Source of the DNA: Rugamonas fusca
GTDB taxonomy: Bacteria > Pseudomonadota > Gammaproteobacteria > Burkholderiales > Burkholderiaceae_D
DNA length: 64,000 bases
Assembly (NCBI RefSeq): GCF_014042365.1
Contig: NZ_JACEZS010000008.1
Coordinates: 124,001-188,000 of the forward strand
Direction of reading: 5' to 3'
Shown: positions 18,274 through 28,000 of the stretch, in pieces
Position numbering within the stretch: the first letter of the stretch is position 1
How the letters are laid out: every line of letters begins with the position of its first letter
Notes under the pieces: model-generated
Database searches by the model: none
Told to the model about the DNA's origin: nothing
Seen by the model: the letters and a program-made list of their open reading frames with translations, nothing else
Made by a program: the position numbers and the translations under genes

Positions 18274-18894
18274 TTATGGTTTGCCGGCCGTCTCGGCGCC
18301 GGGCACGTAATCAGGCGCCACCACGCCCATCGACACGATGTACTTCAGGGCCGCATCCACGCTCATGTCCAGCTCGACCACGTTTTCCTTCGCCATCATC
18401 AGGAAGAAACCCGAGGTGGGGTTGGGCGTGGTGGGCACGTACACGCTGACATAATCGCCCACCAGGTGGTTCTTCACGTCGCCGCCGGGCGCGCCGGTCA
18501 GAAAAGCGATGGTCCACGAATCGCGGTGCGGATACGGCACCAGCACGGCCTTGCGGAACGCGTTGCCGGACGAGGAGAACAAGGTGTCCGACACCTGCTT
18601 CACGCTCGAATACAGCGAGTTGACGATGGGGATGCGCTGCAACAGCCGCTCCCACAGCCTCACCACGTAATTGCCCACCAGGTTGTTGGTGAGCAGGCCG
18701 GTCAGGAACACGATCAATACCGTCAGCATGGTCCCCAGGCCGGGAATATCGAAGCCGATCAGGGTGCGCGGCTGCCACCGCAAAGGCACGAACAGCAGCG
18801 ACTGGTCCATGGTGCTGATCACCAGATTCAGCACCCAGGCCGTGATGGCCAGCGGCACCAGGATCAGCAAGCCGGTAATGAAGTATTTACGCAT
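18274..18894 (-). CDS. DUF502 family membrane protein
   Basis: A 206-residue inner-membrane protein with two hydrophobic helices (about 5-27 and 62-85) and a soluble C-terminal domain. Conserved DUF502 features are IPIVNSLYSSVKQV, the FRKAVLVPYPHRDSWTIAFLT segment and VYVPTTPNPTSGFF. The function of the family is unknown. It lies 59 bases upstream of aspS on the same strand, a neighbourhood seen widely in Burkholderiales, and downstream of the zinc-ribbon gene, from which a hairpin separates it. Confidence 0.85.
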   Translation of the reverse strand: MRKYFITGLLILVPLAITAWVLNLVISTMDQSLLFVPLRWQPRTLIGFDIPGLGTMLTVLIVFLTGLLTNNLVGNYVVRLWERLLQRIPIVNSLYSSVKQVSDTLFSSSGNAFRKAVLVPYPHRDSWTIAFLTGAPGGDVKNHLVGDYVSVYVPTTPNPTSGFFLMMAKENVVELDMSVDAALKYIVSMGVVAPDYVPGAETAGKP

Positions 18895-18914
18895 TCGTGC
18901 TCTCTAGATGGAAT

Positions 18915-18936
18915 AAAAATGCCGCCAGGCGGCATT
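18915..18936 (-). terminator. Intrinsic terminator after the zinc-ribbon gene
   Basis: aatgccg and cggcatt pair around ccagg; on the minus strand the stem is followed by TTTTTATTC. It ends six bases after the zinc-ribbon stop, so it probably separates that gene from DUF502. Confidence 0.6.
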
Positions 18937-18941
18937 GCCGA

Positions 18942-19232
18942 TCAATCCGCCTTGTTGCCGCCGGACGCAGGCGCAGCCGGCGCTGCCGCCGGGGCGGCGT
19001 CGCCCTTGGGCGCGGCCGGGCCGCTGGACACGCCCGTGGCTGGCGGCGTACCGCCGCGGAAATCGGTCGCATACCAGCCCGTACCCTTGAGCTGGAAACC
19101 GGCGGCCGTCAGTTGTTTCTTGAACGACGACTTGCCGCAAGAAGGGCATTCCGTCAGCTGCGGGTCGGAAATCTTTTGCAAGACATCCTTGGCAAAACCA
19201 CATTCCTCGCAGCGGTAAGCGTAGATCGGCAT
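18942..19232 (-). CDS. FmdB-family zinc-ribbon protein
   Basis: A 96-residue small protein. Residues 1-50 are the putative regulatory zinc ribbon with paired cysteines CEEC (8-11) and CPSC (29-32) and the typical opening MPIYAYRCEECG; GFQLKGTGWYATDF closes the conserved part. The C-terminal third is an Ala/Pro-rich, presumably disordered tail. Named after FmdB, but members are broadly conserved and of unknown function; a role in translation or metal handling is only a guess. Confidence 0.85.
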   Translation of the reverse strand: MPIYAYRCEECGFAKDVLQKISDPQLTECPSCGKSSFKKQLTAAGFQLKGTGWYATDFRGGTPPATGVSSGPAAPKGDAAPAAAPAAPASGGNKAD

Positions 19233-19298
19233 CTATTACTCCGCAAAAACAATCAAAAACCCTGAATTATAAAGCTTTTTTCGCCGCCCTCGCCGGTT

Positions 19299-19895
19299 TC
19301 AACGGCGCCGCCATTGCAGCCAGCGTTCCTTGCCCTGGAACACGGGGATGGAATCGGCCACGGCCAGATCGGCCTCGCAGTCGAAATACGGTGCCAGCAA
19401 GGCGTCCAGCTGCGCGCGCGCGATGCCGAACGGCGGGCCCTTGGGCGCGTCGTCGAAGAAAAAGAAGCCGGCCAGCAAGCCGCCCGCCGGCAGCAGCGCG
19501 GCCCAGCGCGCCGCCACGTCCGGCCAGCGTTCGCGCGGCATGGCGCACAGGAAGGCCCGTTCGTAGATCAGCTGCAAGGGCTCGGTGGGCTGCCAGGTGA
19601 AGAAATCGGCTTCCACCACCCGCTCGGCCCAGCGGCCCACGGCCGCCTTGCCGGCCGCCACGGCGGCCGGTGAAAAATCGATGGCCGTCGCATCCCAGCC
19701 GGCCTCGGCCAGGTACGCCAGTTCCCAGGCGCTGCCGCAGCCGGGAATCAGCGTGACCAGCGGCGCGGGCGCGGCGGCGACGAACTCGCGCAACGCCTGC
19801 GGCACCCCGCCCCGGTCCCAGGGCGTGAATTGCTTGTCAAAACGCTCATCCCAGAAAGCCGGTGAGCGCGGATCACGTTCATGAAATTCCTGCAT
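19299..19895 (-). CDS. TPMT-family SAM-dependent methyltransferase
   Basis: A 198-residue class I methyltransferase of the thiopurine S-methyltransferase family. The N-terminal FWDERFDKQFTPWDRGGVP is the family's substrate-cap motif, the SAM site is TLIPGCGSAWELAYLAEAG (about 53-71) with acidic residue in TAIDFS, and YERAFLCAMP is the post-motif. Natural substrates in bacteria include thiol, selenium or tellurium compounds; none can be chosen here. It stands between ubiB and the zinc-ribbon gene, with no functional link obvious. Confidence 0.85.
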   Translation of the reverse strand: MQEFHERDPRSPAFWDERFDKQFTPWDRGGVPQALREFVAAAPAPLVTLIPGCGSAWELAYLAEAGWDATAIDFSPAAVAAGKAAVGRWAERVVEADFFTWQPTEPLQLIYERAFLCAMPRERWPDVAARWAALLPAGGLLAGFFFFDDAPKGPPFGIARAQLDALLAPYFDCEADLAVADSIPVFQGKERWLQWRRR

Positions 19896-19918
19896 GGTAC
19901 GGCCACCGTTCTATAAAC

Positions 19919-21487
19919 TTAATGCATGTTATGCATGCGCAGGTAGAGCTGGAAACCGGCCACACCGAGCCCGAAGGCGCCCGCGAAATAGACGACGAAA
20001 CTGAGCAAGCGGTTGGTGCGCTGCTGTTCGGCGATCAGCACACGGATCAGCTCCCCGTCCCTGGCCGGCGGTTCGCCGGCCTGCTCCAGCGCCCGGTGCA
20101 ACAGGCGCGGCAGTTGCGGCAGCACGTGGGTGTAGCGCGGCGCTTCGCCCTTCAGGCGCTCCAGCATGCCTTGCCAGCCCACTTGCGCCGCCATCCATTT
20201 TTCCAGGTAGGGCTTGGCCGTCTTCCACAGGTCCAGGTCCGGATCGAGCTGGCGGCCCAGGCCTTCGATGTTGAGCAGCGTCTTTTGCAGCAACACCAGT
20301 TGCGGCTGCACTTCCACGTTGAAGCGGCGCGAGGTCTGGAACAGGCGCAGCAGGATCTGGCCGAACGAGATGTCCTTCAGCGGCCGGTCGAAGATCGGTT
20401 CGCAGCAGGCCCGCACGGCCGACTCCAGCTCGTCCACGCGGGTGTCGCGCGGCGCCCAGCCCGATTCGATGTGGGCCTCGGCCACGCGCTTGTAGTCGCG
20501 CCGGAAGAAGGCCAGGAAGTTCTGCGACAGGTAATCCTTGTCGAAATCGTTGAGCGTGCCGACGATGCCGAAATCGAGCGCGATGTAGCGCCCGAAGCTG
20601 GCCGGGTCGATCGACACGAGGATGTTACCGGGGTGCATATCGGCGTGGAAGAAGCCATCGCGGAATACCTGGGTGAAGAAGATTTCCACGCCATCGCTCG
20701 AGAGCTTCTTCAAGTCCACGCCGGCCGCTTCCAGCCGGTCGATCTGCGACACGGGGATGCCATGCATGCGCTCCATCACGATCACGCTGCTGGAGCAGTA
20801 GTCCCAGAACATTTCCGGCACCAGCAGCAGGCTGGAATTGGCGAAGTTGCGGCGCAACTGACTGGCGTTGGCCGCCTCGCGCATCAGGTCCAGTTCATCG
20901 TGCAGGTACTTGTCGAACTCGGCCACCACCTCTTTCGGCTTCAAGCGCTTGCCGTCGGTCCAGATGCGCTCGATCCAGTCGGCCGCGATGTGCATCAGCG
21001 CCACGTCCTCGTCGATGGACTTCTTCATGCCGGGGCGCAGCACCTTGACGGCCACTTCCTTGCCATCCTTGAGCGTGGCGAAGTGCACCTGGGCGATCGA
21101 GGCCGACGCCACCGGAATCCGCTCGAAGGTGGAGAACAGCTGGTCCGGGTGGTCGCCCAGCGACTTGCGGATCTGGGCGATGGCCAGCTCGGAATCGAAC
21201 GGCGGCACCCGGTCCTGCAGCTTGGACAGCTCCACCACCAGGTCGAGCGGGATCAAATCGCGCCGGGTCGACAGCACCTGGCCGAACTTGACGAAGATGG
21301 GCCCCAGTTCCTCGAGCGCCATGCGCAGGCGTTCGCCGCGCGGGGCGGAAATGTCGCGCCAGAAGATCACGGTATCGATCAGCTTGGCTATACGCGGCAC
21401 TTTCAGGCCAGCGATGGCGATTTCATCGAGGCCATACTTGACCGACACCCGCAGGATTTTCAGCAGGCGTAAAAATTTCAATATCAT
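19919..21487 (-). CDS. ubiB: Ubiquinone biosynthesis kinase-like protein UbiB
   Basis: A 522-residue atypical kinase/ATPase (ABC1/ADCK family) needed for ubiquinone synthesis, probably extracting lipid intermediates at the membrane. The family KxGQ motif is [16 protein letters not shown], the Ala-rich nucleotide loop is ASIAQVH, and [12 protein letters not shown] carries the catalytic Asp/Asn. A C-terminal transmembrane helix ([15 protein letters not shown]) anchors it. The start is the ATG at 21487; one codon upstream is only TTG. It follows ubiJ by 17 bases in the ubi cluster. Confidence 0.92.
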   Translation of the reverse strand: MILKFLRLLKILRVSVKYGLDEIAIAGLKVPRIAKLIDTVIFWRDISAPRGERLRMALEELGPIFVKFGQVLSTRRDLIPLDLVVELSKLQDRVPPFDSELAIAQIRKSLGDHPDQLFSTFERIPVASASIAQVHFATLKDGKEVAVKVLRPGMKKSIDEDVALMHIAADWIERIWTDGKRLKPKEVVAEFDKYLHDELDLMREAANASQLRRNFANSSLLLVPEMFWDYCSSSVIVMERMHGIPVSQIDRLEAAGVDLKKLSSDGVEIFFTQVFRDGFFHADMHPGNILVSIDPASFGRYIALDFGIVGTLNDFDKDYLSQNFLAFFRRDYKRVAEAHIESGWAPRDTRVDELESAVRACCEPIFDRPLKDISFGQILLRLFQTSRRFNVEVQPQLVLLQKTLLNIEGLGRQLDPDLDLWKTAKPYLEKWMAAQVGWQGMLERLKGEAPRYTHVLPQLPRLLHRALEQAGEPPARDGELIRVLIAEQQRTNRLLSFVVYFAGAFGLGVAGFQLYLRMHNMH

Positions 21488-21504
21488 CAAAGATCCAGTG
21501 TGTG

Positions 21505-22146
21505 TTACTTGGCGGCGCGGGCGGCCAGCAATTGTTCCAGCCTGGCCACGCGCTTGGCGGCGCGCTCGACGTCATCGCGCAGGCGCGACACGCCGGACGA
21601 GAATTCCGCCACCACGGGCGGGCGCAGCAGCACGGGCCGTTCCTCGGCCAGGAATTCGGCCACGTTCTCGGCCAGCTTGCGATGCCCGCTCTGCACGGCC
21701 GCAAACGCGGCGCGCGCGCCGGCCACCATGCGCACGGCCGCCACCGGGCCCACCACCTTCTCCAGGTCATGCTCGGCTTCCCAGCGCAGCGACTTGCTCA
21801 GGCCCGACAGGCAATTGGCGAACTCCGCGTCGCCCTCGATGCGCACATAGGAAAACGCCCGCTCGCGGTGTTGCACGATCAGCGGCACGTCCGCCAGCTT
21901 GACGTGGATGGTGACGCTGGCCGGCGTATCGGCCTCGGCCACGGCCAGGTAGCCATCGCCCGCCACGCGCAGGCGCACGGCCACGGACGGGGCATCGACG
22001 CAGGCCACACAGGCGACCTTGCCCGCATGGGGCATGAGCTCGCCGCGCGCCCACGGTTCCTGGGCCAGTAGATGGTTGAGAGTGGCGGCGAGCGGCGCCA
22101 GCAGCGTCGTCGCGGGAGGAAGCGGAAGGGAAGTGGAAGAAGTCAC
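21505..22146 (-). CDS. ubiJ: Ubiquinone biosynthesis accessory factor UbiJ
   Basis: A 213-residue SCP2-domain lipid-binding protein that organises the soluble Ubi complex. The N-terminal SCP2 part includes [15 protein letters not shown] and [19 protein letters not shown], and the C-terminus is a helix ending [11 protein letters not shown]. The best start is GTG at 22146; no suitable ATG exists near it and no clear ribosome site is visible. It lies between ubiE and ubiB as in other betaproteobacteria, but here a Tim44-like gene and a REP-like repeat come between ubiE and ubiJ. Confidence 0.85.
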   Translation of the reverse strand: MTSSTSLPLPPATTLLAPLAATLNHLLAQEPWARGELMPHAGKVACVACVDAPSVAVRLRVAGDGYLAVAEADTPASVTIHVKLADVPLIVQHRERAFSYVRIEGDAEFANCLSGLSKSLRWEAEHDLEKVVGPVAAVRMVAGARAAFAAVQSGHRKLAENVAEFLAEERPVLLRPPVVAEFSSGVSRLRDDVERAAKRVARLEQLLAARAAK

Positions 22147-22190
22147 AGTGGTGTCGATAGGTGTCAGGCGGAGTCGATCTTACCAGTTCA

Positions 22191-22289
22191 AAGCAAAATC
22201 GGGGACGTAACACCATTTTTCCTGCAGGAATAATCGTGTTACGTCCCCGATTTTGCTTGTGGGGAAAACTGTGTTACGTCCCCGATTTT
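22191..22289. repeat. REP-like palindromic cluster (family gtgttacgtccccgatttt)
   Basis: Three copies of a 19-base core fill the gap between the Tim44-like gene and ubiJ. Copies at 22191-22213 and 22236-22258 are a perfect 23-bp inverted pair; a third copy at 22271-22289 has the same orientation as the second and reaches the Tim44-like stop codon. Arrays like this are spread by RAYT-type transposases; none is in the window. Confidence 0.8.
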
Positions 22290-23239
22290 CAGGCCAGTTG
22301 CTGGATACCGGCCAGCAGCCAGCCCATGCTGCCGTTGACGGGCTTGGCCAGGTTCCACACTTCGTGGAACGGCTCGGCCGCCGCGCCCGGCGCGGAACGG
22401 ATCATGCCGGTGAACTTGACGCTGGCCAGGTAATCCTGGTCCGACGTCTCGATGCCCAGCAGTTCGGCCTCGATGCTGACCACGTCCGTGAAATCGGCTT
22501 GCGCGCCGCGTTCCGTGATCTGCATCTTGAGCTCGGCGAACACTTCCGGCGTGGTGAATTCGCGGATGTCGGCCACGTCGCCCTTGTCCCAGGCCGCTTG
22601 CAGGCGGATGAAATTGCCCTTGGCCACGCGCAGGAAGGTGGCCGTGTCGAAGTCGGCCGGCACGCCCCAGGGCGCGTGCGGCGCGGCCTGCGCTGCCGCA
22701 GTGGCAGGCTGGGCCTCGAACGTGGCTGGCTGCAGGCGCGCGCCGATCTCCGGCGTGGCCACGTTGCCCTGGCCACCAAAGTTGCCGCCAGCGTTAGCGC
22801 CAAAGTTACCGCTGTAGACGGTGGCCGGCGCCGGCTTGGCGCCGCCGCTCAGGCCGCGCAGCATGCGGATGATGAGGAAGGCCAGCGCGCCCAGCATCAG
22901 CACCGTCAAGAGCGAACCGAACATGCCGCCGCCCATGCCGAAGTGCGACATCAGCGCGCCCATGCCCAGGCCCAGCAAGGCACCGCCCACGATGCCCTTC
23001 CATGGACTGGCCGGCTTGGGCGGCAACGCGGCCGGCGGCGCCACCGGCGCCGGCGCGGGCGTGGCGGCCTGGCGCGGCGCCGTGGGCGCCGGGGCCGGCG
23101 CGGGCGCCATGCGGCTCACGCTTTGCGACTGGCGCCCGAACGAACGGCCGCCGCCCATGGGACGGGCCGTCGCTTCGGCCATCAGCGAGAGGGCGGACAC
23201 GGCCAGCATTGCGCCGACCAGGATCTTCTTCATGTTCAT
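22289..23239 (-). CDS. Tim44-like domain membrane protein
   Basis: A 316-residue protein with a signal-like N-terminus (KKILVGAMLAVSALSL), a low-complexity Pro/Ala/Arg region (about 25-90), a Gly-rich hydrophobic stretch (about 95-145, GGALLGLGMGALMSHFG and LLTVLMLGALAFLIIRML) and a C-terminal Tim44-like fold (about 190-316) with FLRVAKGNFIRLQAAWDKGD. In mitochondria Tim44 tethers the import motor; bacterial members are of unknown role. Three ATGs cluster at 23233-23242; 23239 is chosen on ribosome-site spacing. It follows ubiE by 7 bases and its stop codon abuts a REP-like repeat. Confidence 0.8.
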   Translation of the reverse strand: MNMKKILVGAMLAVSALSLMAEATARPMGGGRSFGRQSQSVSRMAPAPAPAPTAPRQAATPAPAPVAPPAALPPKPASPWKGIVGGALLGLGMGALMSHFGMGGGMFGSLLTVLMLGALAFLIIRMLRGLSGGAKPAPATVYSGNFGANAGGNFGGQGNVATPEIGARLQPATFEAQPATAAAQAAPHAPWGVPADFDTATFLRVAKGNFIRLQAAWDKGDVADIREFTTPEVFAELKMQITERGAQADFTDVVSIEAELLGIETSDQDYLASVKFTGMIRSAPGAAAEPFHEVWNLAKPVNGSMGWLLAGIQQLA

Positions 23240-23246
23240 CATGTCT

Positions 23247-23981
23247 TTACAGTTTGATACCAGTGTGCAAAGCGGCCACACCCGCCGTCAGGTTGTAGTA
23301 CTGGACCCGCTCCAGGCCCGCCTCTTCCATCATCTTCTTCAGCGTTTCCTGGTCCGGGTGCATGCGGATCGATTCGGCCAGGTAGCGGTAGCTCTCGGCG
23401 TCGCCGGCGATCTTCTGGCCCATCCATGGCAGCACGTGGAAGGAATACAGGTCATACGGTTTCTGCAGCGGCGCCGCCACCTTGGAAAACTCCAGCACCA
23501 GCAACTTGCCGCCCGGCTTGAGCACGCGCCGCATTTCCTTCAGTGCCTGGTCCTTGTGGGTCATGTTGCGCAGGCCGAAGGCGACGCTGACGCGGTCGAA
23601 GTAATTGTCCGGGAACGGCAGTTTTTCCGCGTCACACAGCATGGTGGGGGTCAGCAGGCCGCGATTCAAGAGGCGGTCGCGGCCCACGCGCAGCATGGAT
23701 TCGTTAATGTCGGTCAGCCACACTTCGCCCGATGGACCGGCCTGCTTGGCGAAGGCCTTGGTCAGGTCACCCGTGCCGCCGGCGATGTCAAGCACCTTGA
23801 AACCGGGGCGCACGCCGGCCTGGGCGATGGTGAACATCTTCCACAAGCGGTGCAGGCCACCGGACATGACGTCGTTCATCACATCGTATTTGGCGGCGAC
23901 GGAGTGGAAAACCTTGGCGACTTCGTGGACTTTTTCGTCTTCGGAGACGGTCTTGTAACCGAAATGGGTGGTGTTGGTCAT
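23247..23981 (-). CDS. ubiE: Demethylmenaquinone/2-methoxy-6-polyprenyl-benzoquinol methylase
   Basis: A 244-residue SAM-dependent C-methyltransferase of ubiquinone (and menaquinone) synthesis. Family features are [13 protein letters not shown] at the start, SAM motif [16 protein letters not shown] (about 68-83), [31 protein letters not shown] and the C-terminal [14 protein letters not shown]. Length is normal. It is the first of the run ubiE, Tim44-like, ubiJ, ubiB, and so probably the promoter-proximal gene. Confidence 0.95.
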   Translation of the reverse strand: MTNTTHFGYKTVSEDEKVHEVAKVFHSVAAKYDVMNDVMSGGLHRLWKMFTIAQAGVRPGFKVLDIAGGTGDLTKAFAKQAGPSGEVWLTDINESMLRVGRDRLLNRGLLTPTMLCDAEKLPFPDNYFDRVSVAFGLRNMTHKDQALKEMRRVLKPGGKLLVLEFSKVAAPLQKPYDLYSFHVLPWMGQKIAGDAESYRYLAESIRMHPDQETLKKMMEEAGLERVQYYNLTAGVAALHTGIKL

Positions 23982-24098
23982 GGTGGGCAGCCTGTTAGTG
24001 TGCCAGCATTATACTAGCGCGAGGGGCAAACGCAGCGTGGGCGGCGTCAGGCTTGCGCCAACGAGGCGATCGTGAAAACGGCGCCGGCAGAGGACGCG

Positions 24099-24794
24099 CT
24101 AGCGTTCAAGGCCCAGTTCGTGCGCCGGCATGTGGCGCGCGGCGAAGTCGTACAGGGCCACCCGGCTGCTCACGCCCAGTTTGGCGTAGATGGCCGTCAG
24201 GTGGTTGCGCAGCGTGCGCTCGCCGATCGCCAGGCGGGTGGCGATCGCGGCCGTGCTGGCGCGCGGGTCGCGCACCAGTTCGGCCACCGCCAGCCGCTCC
24301 TTGCGCGTGAGGCGGGCCAGCCTGGCATGGGCCGGATCTTCCTGCGCCTTGCTGCGGGCGATGGTCTCCAGGATGCGCACGGTGGCCAGACGGTCGACCC
24401 AGAACTCCCCGCCCCGCACTTTTTCGATGGCCTTGGCCAGCATCTCCACCGGCTCGCTCTTGCAGACCAGGCCATTGGCGCCGGCCAGCACGGCCTCGTC
24501 GGCCAGGGTGGACACGCGCGAACTGCTGATGGCCAGCACCTTGCCCCGAAAGCCGGGCAACAGTTCGCCAATCAGCGCCAGCGGGTTGGCGCCATCGAGG
24601 TCGTACAGCACCACGTCGACACCATGGCCGCGCAGGTGCTCGCGCGCCTCGGTCACCGTCGCCACGCTGCCGGCCAACTGCAACTGCGGCTGGCGGGACT
24701 CGATCAGCTGCGCCAGCCCCCAGGCCGTGATCGGCAAGTCGCAAATCAACAACACCCGGATCGGCTTATCGGGGCCGCGCGCGGCGGCGCTCAT
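24099..24794 (-). CDS. NarL/LuxR-type response regulator
   Basis: A 231-residue two-domain regulator. The receiver (about 12-130) has Asp19, the likely phospho-acceptor Asp65 (VVLYDLDG), Ser90-Ser91-Ser92 in the Thr/Ser position and Lys112 (LVCKSEP). The acidic pocket has one Asp (ICDLP) where two are usual. The C-terminal LuxR helix-turn-helix is RLTRKERLAVAELV to LGVSSRVALYDFA. It is divergent from the giant adhesin gene across 243 bases, so it may control adhesin expression; no cognate kinase is adjacent. Confidence 0.8.
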   Translation of the reverse strand: MSAAARGPDKPIRVLLICDLPITAWGLAQLIESRQPQLQLAGSVATVTEAREHLRGHGVDVVLYDLDGANPLALIGELLPGFRGKVLAISSSRVSTLADEAVLAGANGLVCKSEPVEMLAKAIEKVRGGEFWVDRLATVRILETIARSKAQEDPAHARLARLTRKERLAVAELVRDPRASTAAIATRLAIGERTLRNHLTAIYAKLGVSSRVALYDFAARHMPAHELGLER

Positions 24795-24968
24795 GGGACC
24801 ACTCCCGGCCGCCCCGCCTTGCCACGCCGTACTGGCATTCCAGCCCTGCCGTTCATGCCGCCTCCCATGATGTTTGTCACAGTTTTATCACAGGAAATTG
24901 TAATTGGCTACCGGAAAAAAGAGCGGTTTCTCCCATGCGTAACTTGCAGCTTGAGCGTCAAATAGGTG

Positions 24969-24995
24969 GGACAGGGAAATAAAAATTTCCCGTCC
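24969..24995 (+). promoter_or_regulatory. Stable hairpin in the adhesin leader
   Basis: Within the 5' leader, 43 bases before the adhesin start, gggaaat-aaaa-atttccc forms a 7-bp stem, extended by ggac/gtcc past a one-base bulge. No T-tract follows, so it is more likely a leader structure affecting stability or translation than a terminator. The function is inferred only from position. Confidence 0.35.
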
Positions 24996-25037
24996 GGAAC
25001 TTGTGCCGTCTAACCACACAGTGAGAGCAAGAAGATC

Positions 25038-28000
25038 ATGGCCACCATCCGCACCGTCTTTATCGATTCCGCCCTGTCCGATGCCGCGTCGCTCGCGGCG
25101 CAATACGACGCCAATGTCTTCGACGTCGTCATGCTCGACGGCGCCACGCCCGGGCCGCAACAGATCCAGGACTGGATCAGCGCGCACGGCGCGAGCACGG
25201 CCGCCATCAACGTGGTGTCGGCCAGCGCCAGCCTGAACGGGCTGTTCACGCCGCGCGTGGTGTTCGTCGACCCCAGCGTGGCGGACTACCAGAGCATCAT
25301 CGCCGCCACCCCGGCCAACGCCACCATCGTAGTGCTGGATGCGGCCAAGGATGGCGTGCAGCAAATCCATGACTTCCTGGCCCACAACACGGGCCTGGTG
25401 GCGGCCATCGACATCGTCACCAACCTGGCCAGCGTGGACGTGGTCTCGCATGGCAGCCCGGGCGAAATCCATCTCGGCACCACCGTGCTGAACGCCGACA
25501 ACATGGCCGCCTACAGCGCCACCCTGGCCGACATTGGCAGCCACCTCACGACCGGCGCCGACATCCTGCTGTACGGCTGCGACGTGGCGGCCGGCGCCAC
25601 GGGCCAGCAATTCATCACCAGCCTGGCCGCCGCCACCGGCGCCGACGTGGCCGCCTCGACCGATCTGACGGGCGCTGCCGCCGCCGGCGGCGACTGGGTG
25701 CTCGAGGCCAGCACCGGCACCATCGAGACGGCCGCCATCAGCGACGCCACCTACTCCGGCACGCTGGACAACGCCACCGCCGTGACGGCCTTCACCATGT
25801 CGGCCGACAGCGGCACCTCCGCCACGGACTTCGTCACCAACGTGGCCACCCAGACCATCAGCGGCATCTTCACGGCCAGCACCAACAATTCGCAAGTGCC
25901 GACCGTGTATGTGTCCACCGATGGCAGCGGCGCCACCCGCACGGCTGCCACCGTCACCTACCCCACCAGCGCGGCCGCCGGCACCTTCACGGCCACCGTC
26001 ACGCTGGCAGCGGGCGCCGGCAAGAGCATCCAGTTCTGGGGCGCGGCGAACGGCAACAACCCGCTCGGCTCGACCCACGCCTACACGCTCGACACGACGG
26101 CGCCCGCCACCACCGTCAACACGGTCGCCTTCAGCAATGACAGCGGCAGCAGCGCCAGCGACTTCAACACCAATGTGGCCGGCCAGACCATCTCCGGCAC
26201 GCTCAGCGCCAACACGGCCAGCGGCGAAGTGGTCAAAATCTCGCTCGACAACGGCGCCAGCTGGCAAACGGCCAGCAACACGGTCGGCAGCAACAGCTAC
26301 AGCCTGTCCGGCGTGACGCTCACCGGCAGCAACACGCTCAAGGTGCAAGTGGAAGACGCGGCCGGCAACGCCGGCCCGGCCCACGCGCAAGCCTATGTGC
26401 TCGACACGGCCGCGCCGGCCGCCGGCACGCTGGCCTTCACCAGCCTGGCCGACAGCGGCGCGGCTGGCGACGGCATCACCAACGACAACAGCTTCGGCCT
26501 GGCGCTGACGGGCAACGAGGCCGGTGCGGCCGTCGTGTACCAGGTATCGACGGACGGCGGCGCGCACTGGAACGCCACCGGCACCAACCAGACGGCGCTG
26601 GCCGACGGCAGCTACCAGTTCCGCGCCCAGGTCACGGACACGGCCGGCAACAGCGCCACGGCGGCGGCTATCAGCGTGACCATCGACACGGCGGCGCCCG
26701 GCGCGCCCGTCATCACGGGCTTTGCCGACAACAGCGGCTCGCCGGCCGACACCATCAGCAACGACAACACCCCCACCCTGACCGTGACGGCGGAAGCCGA
26801 CACAACCGTTGCCATCTACCAGGACGGTGTGCTGGTGGGCAGCGCCACCCAGACGGCGCCCCACAGCGGCGTCTACACCTACACCTCGGCCGCGCTGGCC
26901 GACGGCAGCTACAACTTCACGGCCAAGGCCAGCGACGCGGCGGGCAACGCCAGCGCCGCGTCGGCGACCCAGCAAGTCAAGGTGGACACCACGGCCGACG
27001 CCGGCGCCGACCTGGCCGTCCACGTCAGCGACAGCCTGGTCAACAATGCCGAGAAAGGCGCCGTGGCCTTTACCGTCTCCGGGCTGGACGCCGACGCCAG
27101 CGCCACCACCACCTTCAGCGACGGCAGCCACACCGTCACCGCCAGCGGCACCAGCGGCACGGTCAACCTGTCCGCGCTGGGCGACGGCGCCATCACCGTC
27201 ACCGTCGCCGCCACCGACGCGGCCGGCAACCACGCCAGCGGCGCAAGCGCATCCACGACGCTCGACACGACAGCCGATGCCGGCGGCGACCTGGCCGTCC
27301 ACGTCGGCGACAGCCTGGTGAACAATGCCGAGAAAGGTGCCGTCGCCTACACGGTGTCCGGCCTCGACGCCGACGCCACGTCCACCGTCATCTTCAGCGA
27401 TGGCACCAACACTGTCACCGGCAGCGGTGGCACGGCCGACCTGTCCACGCTCTCTGACGGCGCGATCAGCGTCACCATTTCCGCCACCGACACAGCCGGC
27501 AACCACGCCAGCGGCGCAAGCGCCTCCACCACGCTCGACACGACAGCCGATGCCGGCGGCGATCTGGCCGTCCACGTCAGCGACAGCCTGCTGAACAACG
27601 CCGAGAAAGGCACAGTCGCCTACACGGTGTCCGGCCTCGATGCCGACGCCACGGCCACCGTCATCTTCAGCGATGGCACCAACACCGTTACCGGCAGCGG
27701 CGGCACGGCCGATTTGTCCACGCTCACTGACGGCGCCATCACCGTGACTGTCGCCGCCACCGACACAGCCGGCAACCACGCCAGCGGCGCAAGCGCATCC
27801 ACCACGCTCGACACGACAGCCGATGCTGGCGGCGATCTGGCCGTCCACGTCGGCGACAGCCTGGTGAACAACGCCGAGAAAGGCACAGTCGCCTACACGG
27901 TGTCCGGCCTCGACGCCGACGCCTCGGCCACCGTCATCTTCAGCGATGGCACCAACACCGTTACCGGCAGCGGCGGCACGGCCGATTTGTCCACGCTCAC

